NCBI RefSeq assembly: GCF_016924645.1 | Contig: NZ_JAFFJV010000011.1 | Coordinates: forward strand, 248,001-312,000 | Length of the DNA: 64,000 bases | Source: Rufibacter psychrotolerans | GTDB lineage: Bacteria > Bacteroidota > Bacteroidia > Cytophagales > Hymenobacteraceae | Direction of reading: 5' to 3' | In this document: positions 56,134-63,478 of the stretch, one piece after another | Layout: every line of letters starts with the position of its first letter | Position numbering within the stretch: the stretch's first letter is position 1 | The notes under the pieces: generated by a model | Seen by the model: the letters and a program-made list of their open reading frames with translations, nothing else | Databases searched by the model: none | Told to the model about the DNA's origin: nothing | Translations under genes and position numbers: made by a program

Positions 56134-56982
56134 ATGAAATGGATTACCCGCGAACGCCCCAAAATTGACCGCCTGGCCTGCCCCTGGCTCATCAAGAGGT
56201 TTATTGACCCCACGGCGGAGATCATCTACGTGCCTGAGCCCCAGGTGCTGGACCAGGCCCGGGCCCTGGACGCCATTCCGTTCGACGTGCCCGGCGTGGA
56301 GTACAGCCATTACCAGGACCGCTGCACCTTTGACTACTTCCTGGAGAAGCACCACCTGCAGCAAGACCCGGCCCTGCAGACCATGGCCCTGATTGTGCGC
56401 GGCGCCGACACCGATGACCACACCCTGGCGGCGCAGTCGGCGGGGTTGTGGGCCATTTCGCACGGCATGGCCTTCAACATCACCAATGACCAGGAACTGC
56501 TGGACAAAGCCCTGGTGCTCTATGACGGGCTCTACAGCTGGGCCAAACACCTGCAGCAGCAGAAGCACACCACCCACCCCACCGAGCGGCTCTTTTTGCA
56601 GGCCTACCACCAGTTTCTGGCACAGAAAAAAGAGCACCCCCAGAAAGTGCCCGCCTGGGCGCAGCACCTCAAAGAGATCATCCAGGACCAGATAGACACC
56701 AACCTTACCCTAACCCTCAAGGAGGTAGCCGAGGCGCTGGACGTGAACCCGGCCTACGTTTCCCGGGCGTTTTCCAAATACTTTGACAATCTCTCGTTTG
56801 GCGAGTACATCCGGAAGCTGCGCATTGAAAAGGCCCTGAACCTTTTGCATACGTCGGGCTATTCCCTGGCCGAGGTGGCCTACCTCACCGGTTTCTCAGA
56901 CCAGAGCCATTTTACCCGCATTTTTAAGCAACAGCTGGGGCAAAGCCCTTCTGAGTACCTAAAAAATTGGCGTAAAAAGTAA
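56134..56982 (+). CDS. ChrB-domain / AraC fusion regulator of chromate resistance
   Basis: 282 aa from the ATG at 56134. The first 140 residues match the chromate-resistance ChrB domain (MKWITRERPKIDRLACPWLIKRFIDP, FDVPGVEYSHYQDRCTFDYF, LIVRGADTDDHTLAAQSAGLWAISHG, LYDGLYSWAKH). The last 100 residues are an AraC-type double helix-turn-helix (LTLKEVAEALDVNPAYVSRAFSKYF, YSLAEVAYLTGFSDQSHFTRIFKQQLGQSPSEY). In proteobacteria ChrB carries a winged-helix DNA-binding part instead. Its gene is 77 bases upstream of chrA, so a role as chromate-responsive activator or repressor is a strong inference. Confidence 0.88.
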   Translation: MKWITRERPKIDRLACPWLIKRFIDPTAEIIYVPEPQVLDQARALDAIPFDVPGVEYSHYQDRCTFDYFLEKHHLQQDPALQTMALIVRGADTDDHTLAAQSAGLWAISHGMAFNITNDQELLDKALVLYDGLYSWAKHLQQQKHTTHPTERLFLQAYHQFLAQKKEHPQKVPAWAQHLKEIIQDQIDTNLTLTLKEVAEALDVNPAYVSRAFSKYFDNLSFGEYIRKLRIEKALNLLHTSGYSLAEVAYLTGFSDQSHFTRIFKQQLGQSPSEYLKNWRKK

Positions 56983-57059
56983 ACCCCGTCCCAAAGGTAA
57001 ATTCTGTGCTAGCCTGCGCGCGGCCGGTTCCGTATTCTTGTACCAAAACAATTGCAGCC

Positions 57060-58418
57060 ATGGAAACCACCACGCTAGATACCAACCCCCTTACCCAGCG
57101 GAGCGCCCCGGAGAAACCCACGTTCCGGGAGGCCTTTCTGTTCTGGCTCAAGCTGGGCTTCATCAGCTTTGGAGGACCGGCGGGCCAGATCGCCATCATG
57201 CACCAGTTTATTGTGGAGCAGAAGCGGTGGGTGTCAGACTCCCGGTTTCTGCACGCGCTCAACTACTGCATGCTGCTGCCGGGACCCGAGGCCCAGCAGC
57301 TGGCCACCTACCTGGGCTGGCTCATGCACGGCGTGCGGGGCGGGCTGGTGGCGGGCATCTTCTTTGTGCTGCCCAGCGTGTTCATTCTGCTGGGGCTGAG
57401 CACGGTGTACGTGAGCTTCGGGGCCATCCCGTGGGTGTCGGCTTTGTTCTACGGCCTCAAACCGGCCGTGGTGGCCATTGTGGCGTTGGCCTTGTTCAAG
57501 ATTGCCGGCAAGTCGCTGAAGACCTGGCTGCACTATGCCCTGGCAACCGTCAGTTTCCTGGCCATCTACTTCCTCAAGGTGCCCTTTCCGTACCTTATTC
57601 TGGGGGCTATTGTGCTGGCGGTGGTGCTCAGAAAAGTGTTACCCACCCTGTTCCGGGAGAAAGAGGCCACCCAACAGCAGGACCAGGACGAGCAAAGTTA
57701 TTACCTGCACGCGGGCAGCGCAGTGGTGGGCGAGGAGGTCACCTTTGGCCGCAGCTTGGTGAGGTTGGGCATCACGCTGGTCCTGTGGGCGGTACCGCTG
57801 GGGTTGTTTTACCTGCTCACCAGCCAGTTTGCGTTTTGGGGCAATTTGATCGGTTTCTTCACCAAAGCAGCCCTGGTCACGTTTGGCGGCGCCTACGCCG
57901 TGTTGCCCTATGCCGCGCAGGTAACGGTAGAGAAATTCCACTGGCTCTCCAGGTTTGAGATGATAGACGGCCTGGCCCTGGGCGAAACCACGCCTGGCCC
58001 CCTCATCATGGTCTTAACATTTGTGGGTTTTATGGCGGGCTATAACCATTACGGCGGCTCCCTGGCCATGGGGGCCCTGGGCCTGTTCACCACCACGTTT
58101 TACACGTTTCTGCCCTGCTTCTTCTTTATTCTGGCGGGTGCCCCCTTTATTGAGCGCACCCGCGGCAACTCCGCCATCAAATCTATCCTGGGGGTGGTGA
58201 CCGCTGCCGTGGTAGGCGTAATTCTCAACCTCACGGTGTACTTTGGTACCGCTGTCCTGTTCCCTGCCGGTGTAGCCCTGGCCAGCCTGGATTACTTTGC
58301 CCTGGCCTGGATCATCATTTCTTTTCTGGCCATGTACCGCTTCAAGGTAGGCATGATTCCCTGGATTGGGGTGAGTGCTCTGGCTGGGCTCCTCCATTAC
58401 CTGCTGCTCGCCGCTTGA
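57060..58418 (+). CDS. chrA: ChrA chromate efflux transporter (long-chain CHR family)
   Basis: 452 aa from the ATG at 57060. Two homologous membrane halves, each with the CHR signature: FWLKLGFISFGGPAGQIAIMH ... CMLLPGPEAQQLATYLGW in the first, and FFTKAALVTFGGAYAVLPYAAQ ... LALGETTPGPLIMVLTFVGFMAG in the second. It exports chromate from the cytosol using the membrane potential. It is downstream of, and probably co-regulated with, the ChrB-AraC regulator. A TATTCTTG near-match box lies at 57033-57040. Confidence 0.94.
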   Translation: METTTLDTNPLTQRSAPEKPTFREAFLFWLKLGFISFGGPAGQIAIMHQFIVEQKRWVSDSRFLHALNYCMLLPGPEAQQLATYLGWLMHGVRGGLVAGIFFVLPSVFILLGLSTVYVSFGAIPWVSALFYGLKPAVVAIVALALFKIAGKSLKTWLHYALATVSFLAIYFLKVPFPYLILGAIVLAVVLRKVLPTLFREKEATQQQDQDEQSYYLHAGSAVVGEEVTFGRSLVRLGITLVLWAVPLGLFYLLTSQFAFWGNLIGFFTKAALVTFGGAYAVLPYAAQVTVEKFHWLSRFEMIDGLALGETTPGPLIMVLTFVGFMAGYNHYGGSLAMGALGLFTTTFYTFLPCFFFILAGAPFIERTRGNSAIKSILGVVTAAVVGVILNLTVYFGTAVLFPAGVALASLDYFALAWIIISFLAMYRFKVGMIPWIGVSALAGLLHYLLLAA

Positions 58419-58424
58419 TTTCGG

Positions 58425-58449
58425 GCAGACCACCATCCTTGTGGTCTGC
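58425..58449 (+). terminator. Hairpin after chrA
   Basis: GCAGACCAC (58425-58433) and GTGGTCTGC (58441-58449) form a perfect 9-bp stem with loop CATCCTT, 7 bases past the stop. No T-run follows. Confidence 0.55.
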
Positions 58450-58662
58450 TGGCATTGGGTTTAAATTACTTGAAGCCAATAAGTTATCTGATTAATATTG
58501 AAAATTTGCGATAAATATTTGGTGGATTAGGGATTTACTGTTCTATTTGTCTACCAAATCTATAGACATTAAGGGTATTTAGAAGTGCCACTTACCAGGC
58601 GGGGCGCTTCGGGGAGCCGAACGGGTGGCTCCGTCTCCTTTAGATGACTATGGAACGGAAAA

Positions 58663-58733
58663 GGTCGTGTGGCTGAGTGGCGAAGCAAAGACCAGCAACG
58701 TCTTGTACGGCGGTTCGAGTCCGCCCGTGACCG
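58663..58733 (+). tRNA. tRNA-Cys-like gene (anticodon GCA) with unusual anticodon loop
   Basis: A full cloverleaf can be drawn. The acceptor stem is GGTCGTG with CGTGACC (58726-58732, two G-U pairs). The D-arm is GCT/AGC with an AGTGGCGA loop, and the anticodon stem AAGAC/GTCTT has loop CAGCAAC (58693-58699). The variable loop is 4 bases, and the T-arm GGCGG/CCGCC has a normal TTCGAGT loop. The anticodon in frame is GCA (Cys). Odd points: position 33 is A instead of the near-universal T, the discriminator is G rather than the T used by cysteinyl-tRNA synthetase, and CCA is not encoded. It may be a variant tRNA-Cys, a decayed copy or a tRNA-like element. Confidence 0.65.
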
Positions 58734-58790
58734 CAGGGGAACTCTCTGTAAGGAGAGTAGAACCAGTACCGCACAGGGGAGGAGGGGAAG

Positions 58791-58822
58791 GCGTTTTGGG
58801 GCTTTTTCCTGGAAAAAAACGC
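58791..58822 (+). repeat. Dispersed palindrome copy after the tRNA
   Basis: GCGTTTTGGGGC (from 58791) and AAAACGC (58816-58822) frame a TTTTTCCTGGAAAAA centre; GCGTTTT/AAAACGC is a perfect outer pair. Confidence 0.65.
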
Positions 58823-59005
58823 TGAAACAGAAGCGGCCTACGCCAAGCATACCAACGCAATGTATACCCATGAAACCAGATGTTTTAAAAGCAGACCAGA
58901 GAAGCAAACGCATGTGTCGCCTGCCCAGACGCCATTGCTGTTGTTGTAGCCGCCTAGCTCGCCGCTACCCGCTTTCCTAACGTTTCCTTTTTTAACATCA
59001 AGTCC

Positions 59006-61882
59006 ATGAAAATCACTATTCTACTTCTATCCCTATTTCTTACGCTTCCCGTTCTTTCCCTCCGGGCCCAGGAAACGAACCTGGTGGAAATCACCGGCCG
59101 GGTAACCGACCAGGCCAGCAAAGAGCCACTGCCCGGGGTGAGCGTGTACGTGCGCGGCACCGTCACCGGCACTGCCACCAACGCCACCGGCGATTTCAAC
59201 CTGAAAACCAGGCTGAAGTTCCCCTTCTCGCTGGTCATTTCTTTGGTGGGGTACCAGCCGCAGGAGTTTGAGATCAAAGAGCCTGGCTCGCGGCTGGATA
59301 TTGCCCTGGTTACCCAGACCCTGCTGGGAAAGGAAGTGGTGGTGTCGGCCTCCCGGGTAGAGGAAAGCATCCTGAAATCGCCGGTGGCCATTGAGAAACT
59401 GGACATCAGGGCCATCAAAGAAACGCCCGCGCCCAGCTTCTATGACGCGCTGGAGAACGTGAAGGGCGTGCAGATGACCACCAGCAGCCTCACGTTCAAG
59501 GTGCCCAACACCCGCGGGTTCAACATCCCCAACAACTTCCGGTTCATGCAACTGGTAGACGGCGTAGACATGCAGGCGGCTACCCTGGGCGTGCCTTTGG
59601 GCAACGCCATCGGGCCCACCGAGCTGGACATTGAAAGCGTGGAGATTACCCCGGGGGCGGCCTCGGCGCTGTACGGCATGAACGCCATTAACGGCATGGC
59701 CAACCTGCTCACCAAAAGCCCTTTCCTGTACCAGGGCCTGAGCGTGTACCAGAAAACCGGGCTCAACCACGTAGACGGCCAGGACGCCGAGCCCAGCATC
59801 TTGTCTGAGGTGGCGGTGCGCTACGCCAGAGCCTTTAAAGACAAATGGGCCTTTAAGGTTAACGCCAGCTACCTGAACGGCACCGACTGGCGCTCCAACA
59901 CCGCCACCGACCAAAACCCCAATACCCTGAACACCGCCAACCCGGCCTTTCCGGAGCTCGCGGGCCAGAACAACCCCGCCTACGACGCCTGGAACAAGTA
60001 CGGCGATGAGAACAACAATGCCGTGACCATCAGCGGCGTGCAGTACCAGGGCAAAAACCAGACGTTTCTGGTGCGCCGCACCGGATACTGGGAAAAAGAC
60101 GTGGTGAGCCCGCGGGTAGACAACCTCAAGTTTGACGCCGCCCTGCACTACCGCCTGGGCGACAATGCCGAGCTGGTCTACGGCTACCGCGTTGGTAAAA
60201 TGGACGGCGTGTTCCAGCGCGGCAACAAGATTCAGCTAGACAACGTGGTGGTGCAGAACCACCGCCTGGAGCTGAAGGGAGCCCACTACTTTGTGCGGTC
60301 TTATGTCTCCCTGGAGAACACGGGCGACTCGTACAACGTGAAACCCATGGTAGACAACCTGGACATTACCAGCGGCGGCGCTAACAGCGAGTGGGGCGCC
60401 AAGTTCAGGACCGCCCTGCAAACGCAGCTGAACGCCGGCACTGATCTGGCCACCGCCCTGCAACAGGCCCGCCAGACCGCCGATGCCGGCCGGGCGGAAC
60501 CTGGCACCCCGCAGTTTGAGGCCCTGAAGCACACCATCCGGAGGATTAACAACTGGGACCATGGCAAAGTGGTACCGGGTGCGCCCGCCACGGGTGGGGC
60601 CTGGCTGCGGCAGCAGAGCCGTCTTTACCACACCGATGCCCAGTACGACTTCACCGACCGCATCAAATTCGCGAACCTGCTGGTAGGGGCCGATGTCCGC
60701 GTGTACGAGGTGATCCCCGACGGCAACAACTTCGTGGACTTTACCCGGTCGCTGGAGGAGCGCACCCTGCCCGGCGGCCACAACGTGTATTACAAGAAAT
60801 TAGGGGCTTTCGCGCAGCTGACCAAGACGTTTTTGGCGGATAGATTGAAGTTGTTCGGTTCCCTGCGGGTGGACTACAACCCCGAGTTCGACCCCAAGCT
60901 GAACCCTCGGGTTGCGGTGGTGTACACCTTGTCTGAGCAGCACAACTTCAGGGTGTCTTACCAGAACGGTTTCCGGTTTCCGGCCTTGTTTGAGGCGGTG
61001 TCTTACGTGAACAACGGCAACGTGCGGCGCGTGGGGGGCTTGCCCTACATCAACGAAGGCTTAGGGTACCTGGATAACTCGTATACGCTCGCCTCGGTGA
61101 ACCATTTCAACGCGGCCGTGAACCGTGACGTGACCGCAGGATTTGCCCTCCACGAAGCCGCCCTCCAGAACCGCAACGTGCTGCAGATCACCCGTCTTTC
61201 GGCCACCCGGCCAGAGCAGATCAATTCGTTTGAAGTGGGGTACAAAAGCGTGTTGTTTGACAGCAAACTGGTCATTGACCTGGACGCCTACACCAACGTG
61301 TATGCCGGATTCCTGGGCCAGGTGGAAGTGAGCGTGCCCAAAAACAACACCGTGCAGGTGGGCACCGATGAGGCCGTGCTGGCCATGCTGGCCGCCAACC
61401 GCAACGGGCAGCAGACCCGCTACCGCGTGTACACCAACGCCAGAAACAAGTACAACAACTACGGCTCCTCGCTGGGCGTGACCTATAACTTCTACCAGAA
61501 ATTCACCATCTCGGGCAACGTGAACTACAACGCCATCAAGACCAACCAGGAAAGAGACATTTTTGTGACGGCCTTTAACACGCCCAACTGGATCACCAAC
61601 GTGTCCTTCGGCAACCGTGAGGTGGTGAAGAACCTGGGCTTCAACGTGGTGTGGCGCTGGCAGGATTCGTTCCTGTGGGAAAGTCCCCTGGCCAACGGCA
61701 CCGTGCCCGCCTACAGCACCGTAGATGCCCAGGCAACCTACCGCCTACCCGAAAGCAAGATCACCCTTAAAACCGGCGGCACCAACCTTTTCAACCAGCG
61801 CTACATCCAGTACGCCGCCGGGCCCACCATTGGGGGCCTGTACTACGTGGCCATCACGCTGGACGGATTACTGGCGAAGTAA
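59006..61882 (+). CDS. TonB-dependent outer-membrane receptor
   Basis: 958 aa with a signal peptide ending SLRAQ. A carboxypeptidase-regulatory domain (VEITGRVTDQASKEPLPGVSVYVRGT, about 27-110) is followed by a plug (SFYDALENVKGVQMTTSS ... VEITPGAASALYGMNAINGMANLLTKSP) and a large beta-barrel with LRVDYNPEFDPKLNPRVAVVYT and FRVSYQNGFRFPALFEA, ending in aromatic-rich strands. The plug variant with GVDMQAATLGVPLGNAIGPTELDIESVEI is of the siderophore/vitamin type rather than SusC. No SusD, periplasmic binding protein or regulator is adjacent; a terminator follows. Confidence 0.9.
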   Translation: MKITILLLSLFLTLPVLSLRAQETNLVEITGRVTDQASKEPLPGVSVYVRGTVTGTATNATGDFNLKTRLKFPFSLVISLVGYQPQEFEIKEPGSRLDIALVTQTLLGKEVVVSASRVEESILKSPVAIEKLDIRAIKETPAPSFYDALENVKGVQMTTSSLTFKVPNTRGFNIPNNFRFMQLVDGVDMQAATLGVPLGNAIGPTELDIESVEITPGAASALYGMNAINGMANLLTKSPFLYQGLSVYQKTGLNHVDGQDAEPSILSEVAVRYARAFKDKWAFKVNASYLNGTDWRSNTATDQNPNTLNTANPAFPELAGQNNPAYDAWNKYGDENNNAVTISGVQYQGKNQTFLVRRTGYWEKDVVSPRVDNLKFDAALHYRLGDNAELVYGYRVGKMDGVFQRGNKIQLDNVVVQNHRLELKGAHYFVRSYVSLENTGDSYNVKPMVDNLDITSGGANSEWGAKFRTALQTQLNAGTDLATALQQARQTADAGRAEPGTPQFEALKHTIRRINNWDHGKVVPGAPATGGAWLRQQSRLYHTDAQYDFTDRIKFANLLVGADVRVYEVIPDGNNFVDFTRSLEERTLPGGHNVYYKKLGAFAQLTKTFLADRLKLFGSLRVDYNPEFDPKLNPRVAVVYTLSEQHNFRVSYQNGFRFPALFEAVSYVNNGNVRRVGGLPYINEGLGYLDNSYTLASVNHFNAAVNRDVTAGFALHEAALQNRNVLQITRLSATRPEQINSFEVGYKSVLFDSKLVIDLDAYTNVYAGFLGQVEVSVPKNNTVQVGTDEAVLAMLAANRNGQQTRYRVYTNARNKYNNYGSSLGVTYNFYQKFTISGNVNYNAIKTNQERDIFVTAFNTPNWITNVSFGNREVVKNLGFNVVWRWQDSFLWESPLANGTVPAYSTVDAQATYRLPESKITLKTGGTNLFNQRYIQYAAGPTIGGLYYVAITLDGLLAK

Positions 61883-61891
61883 TTCACTTTT

Positions 61892-61932
61892 GTTCCGGGC
61901 CCATTTTCCGGAAATCAGGCCGGAAACGCGCC
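61892..61932 (+). repeat. Dispersed palindrome copy
   Basis: GTTCCGGGCCCATTTTCC then GGAAATCAGGCCGGAAACG; the centre TTTCCGGAAA is a perfect 10-bp palindrome. It begins 10 bases after the receptor stop. Confidence 0.7.
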
Positions 61933-62004
61933 AGCGGGGCAAGTTGATCGCCTGCCCGGTCGCGTTGGCCTAAAAATCTTTCGTCTTTTACTCCTTCACT
62001 CTCT

Positions 62005-62039
62005 GGAGAGGCAGCGCCTTTGGTAGCTGTCTCTTTTTT
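62005..62039 (+). terminator. Probable terminator of the receptor gene
   Basis: GAGA-GG-CAGC (62006-62015, GG bulged) pairs with GCTGTCTC (62026-62033), then six T. Confidence 0.5.
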
Positions 62040-62050
62040 ATGCTGCCGCA

Positions 62051-62092
62051 GCCCCGTTTTAGGCCTGATTTTCCAGAACAAGCCCAAAACAG
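62051..62092 (+). repeat. Dispersed palindrome copy, near-consensus
   Basis: CCCCGTTTTAGGCCTGATTT runs into TCCAGAACAAGCCCAAAACAGG. Both arms are well kept. It lies 51 bases upstream of the TetR gene. Confidence 0.75.
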
Positions 62093-62115
62093 GTTTGCAG
62101 GATTTCGCTAGGAAT

Positions 62116-62137
62116 AAATAAACCAATTGGTTTATTT
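62116..62137 (+). promoter_or_regulatory. 22-bp perfect palindrome, likely TetR operator
   Basis: The site is centred on CCAATTGG (62123-62130), flanked by AAATAAA and TTTATTT, and is symmetric over all 22 bases. It ends 6 bases before the ATG of the TetR-family gene. This is the usual size and place for an autoregulatory TetR site, and binding there would block initiation. Confidence 0.7.
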
Positions 62138-62143
62138 TAGGCC

Positions 62144-62755
62144 ATGAAACAGCCGCAGACCCCCAAAGCCGAACAAACCCGCCAGCTGATTGTGGCGCGT
62201 GCCGCCGAGCTTTTCAACCAGAAGGGCTTCGCGGGTACGTCTTACCAGGACCTGATGGCGGCCACCGGCGTGACTAAGGGCTGTCTGTACGGGCATTTCG
62301 GCAGTAAGGAGGAGCTGGCGGTGGTAGCGTTTGAGTACGCGGCGCAGTTGCTGATTGACAGGGTGGGGGCCGCCATGGCGCCCTATGAACATGCCGGGCA
62401 GCGGCTCAGGGCCCTGCTCCAGTTTTACCGCACCTACCTGGCCCATCCCGTTCTTGCAGGCGGCTGCCCCCTCCTGAACACCGCCGTGGAGGCCGACGAC
62501 AACCAGCCTGCTCTGCACCAACGCGTGATCTTGGTGCTGGACCGCCTGCACAAGGGTGTGCGCAAGTTGCTGGAATTGGGCCAGGCGCAAGGCGTTTTCA
62601 ACCCGGCAGCCAACGCATCGGCCCTGGCCACCTTTTTCATTGCCACCGTAGAGGGTGCCATTCTGCTGGGCAAAGCCTACAACCAGGAGCAGCCTCTGCA
62701 CACCGTGTTAGACCAATTGGAGCGTTTCCTGCAACAGGAGCTGGGTCCGTTTTAA
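62144..62755 (+). CDS. TetR/AcrR-family transcriptional regulator
   Basis: 203 aa. The N-terminal helix-turn-helix reads RQLIVARAAELFNQKGFAGTSYQDLMAATGVTKGCLYGHFGSKEELAVVAF (about 11-61), and the C-terminal ligand domain has GGCPLLNTAVEADD. It resembles the AcuR/NemR-like TetR group that responds to reactive small molecules. A 22-bp palindrome right before the start suggests autoregulation. The thioesterase gene follows after 41 bases and is probably in the same transcript. Confidence 0.92.
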   Translation: MKQPQTPKAEQTRQLIVARAAELFNQKGFAGTSYQDLMAATGVTKGCLYGHFGSKEELAVVAFEYAAQLLIDRVGAAMAPYEHAGQRLRALLQFYRTYLAHPVLAGGCPLLNTAVEADDNQPALHQRVILVLDRLHKGVRKLLELGQAQGVFNPAANASALATFFIATVEGAILLGKAYNQEQPLHTVLDQLERFLQQELGPF

Positions 62756-62796
62756 TCCTCTTTTTAGAAAATCGTCACTGAAACTCACTTGAAACT

Positions 62797-63321
62797 ATGA
62801 TACCCCAAACTTCTTCTCCCAAACCCGCCGTGCTGGAAAGCCAGACCCGCATCCGGTTCGACCACTGCGATCCCTTCGGGCATTTGAACAACAGCGCCTT
62901 CCTCAACTACTTCCAGAACGAGCGCGAAGACCAGGTAGAGGCCGCCTACGGCCTGGACATCCACGCCTTTTTCCGGAAGACGGGCCGGGCCTGGGTGGTG
63001 GGCCAGAACCAGATTGTGTACCTGAGCCCCGCCCTGGTGCGCGAACTGGTCACCATTCAGACCAGCATCCGGCAGGTAAGCGAAACCAGCATGCTGGTGG
63101 AACACCTCATGTTTGATGCCGAGAAGAAAAAGCTGAAATCGGTGCTCTGGACCAAGTTTGTGTACATAGACGTGCGCAAGAACGAGCGTGCCCAGCACGA
63201 GCCTGAACTGATGGAGCTGTTCAAAGAAGTGGTGGTGAAGGAAGAAACGCCCGCCCTGTTTGAAGACCGGGTAAAGCAACTGCGCGAGCAAATGAAAGCC
63301 GCTGCGCAGTCCGCGGTTTAA
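62797..63321 (+). CDS. Hotdog-fold acyl-CoA thioesterase
   Basis: 174 aa, one 4HBT-type hotdog domain: IRFDHCDPFGHLNNSAFLNYFQNEREDQ carries the conserved Asp and the HLNN of YbgC/FadM-like enzymes. The middle (VGQNQIVYLSPALVRELVTIQTSIRQV) and end are typical. It should hydrolyse acyl-CoA thioesters in the cytosol; chain length cannot be told. It follows the TetR gene and may be its target. Confidence 0.88.
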   Translation: MIPQTSSPKPAVLESQTRIRFDHCDPFGHLNNSAFLNYFQNEREDQVEAAYGLDIHAFFRKTGRAWVVGQNQIVYLSPALVRELVTIQTSIRQVSETSMLVEHLMFDAEKKKLKSVLWTKFVYIDVRKNERAQHEPELMELFKEVVVKEETPALFEDRVKQLREQMKAAAQSAV

Positions 63322-63338
63322 CCAAGCCAAAGTGGCCA

Positions 63339-63382
63339 GGGCGTTTTCCTTGCGGTTTCCTGAAAACAGGCCCGAAACGCTG
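63339..63382 (+). repeat. Dispersed palindrome copy in a convergent region
   Basis: Left arm GGGCGTTTTCCTTGCG, core GTTTCCTGAAAACAGG, right arm CCCGAAACGCTGG. A second, degenerate copy may follow at 63402-63438. Confidence 0.65.
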
Positions 63383-63478
63383 GACCTTTCCGCTTGCTGT
63401 CACCTGTTTCTGCCCCGATTTCTTGCACAAGCCCGCCAACTGGAAGAGGGCAGCAAACCCTGAATCAAGGCGGAGGGC

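Larger units (their letters stand above)
58419..59005. other. Structured gene-free stretch around a tRNA-like gene
   Basis: About 590 bases with a terminator, a 6-bp hairpin GGAGCC/GGCTCC (58613-58632), the tRNA, a 6-bp hairpin ACTCTC/GAGAGT (58741-58758) and a palindrome copy. No protein gene recognised; frames here only translate the tRNA. Confidence 0.6.

Noticed and set aside
55887..56225. N-terminal extension of the barrel-like protein
   Set aside because: The 113 extra codons overlap the divergent ChrB-AraC gene and read as non-protein; the ATG at 55886 starts the conserved-looking part.
57038..57958. Plus-strand frame of 306 codons inside chrA
   Set aside because: Alternative frame of a well-supported transporter gene; its translation has no membrane or domain pattern.
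58625..58980. Short plus-strand protein frames near 58.7 kb
   Set aside because: They translate the tRNA-like gene; the MAEWRS...VRRFES pattern is a known false protein product of such genes.
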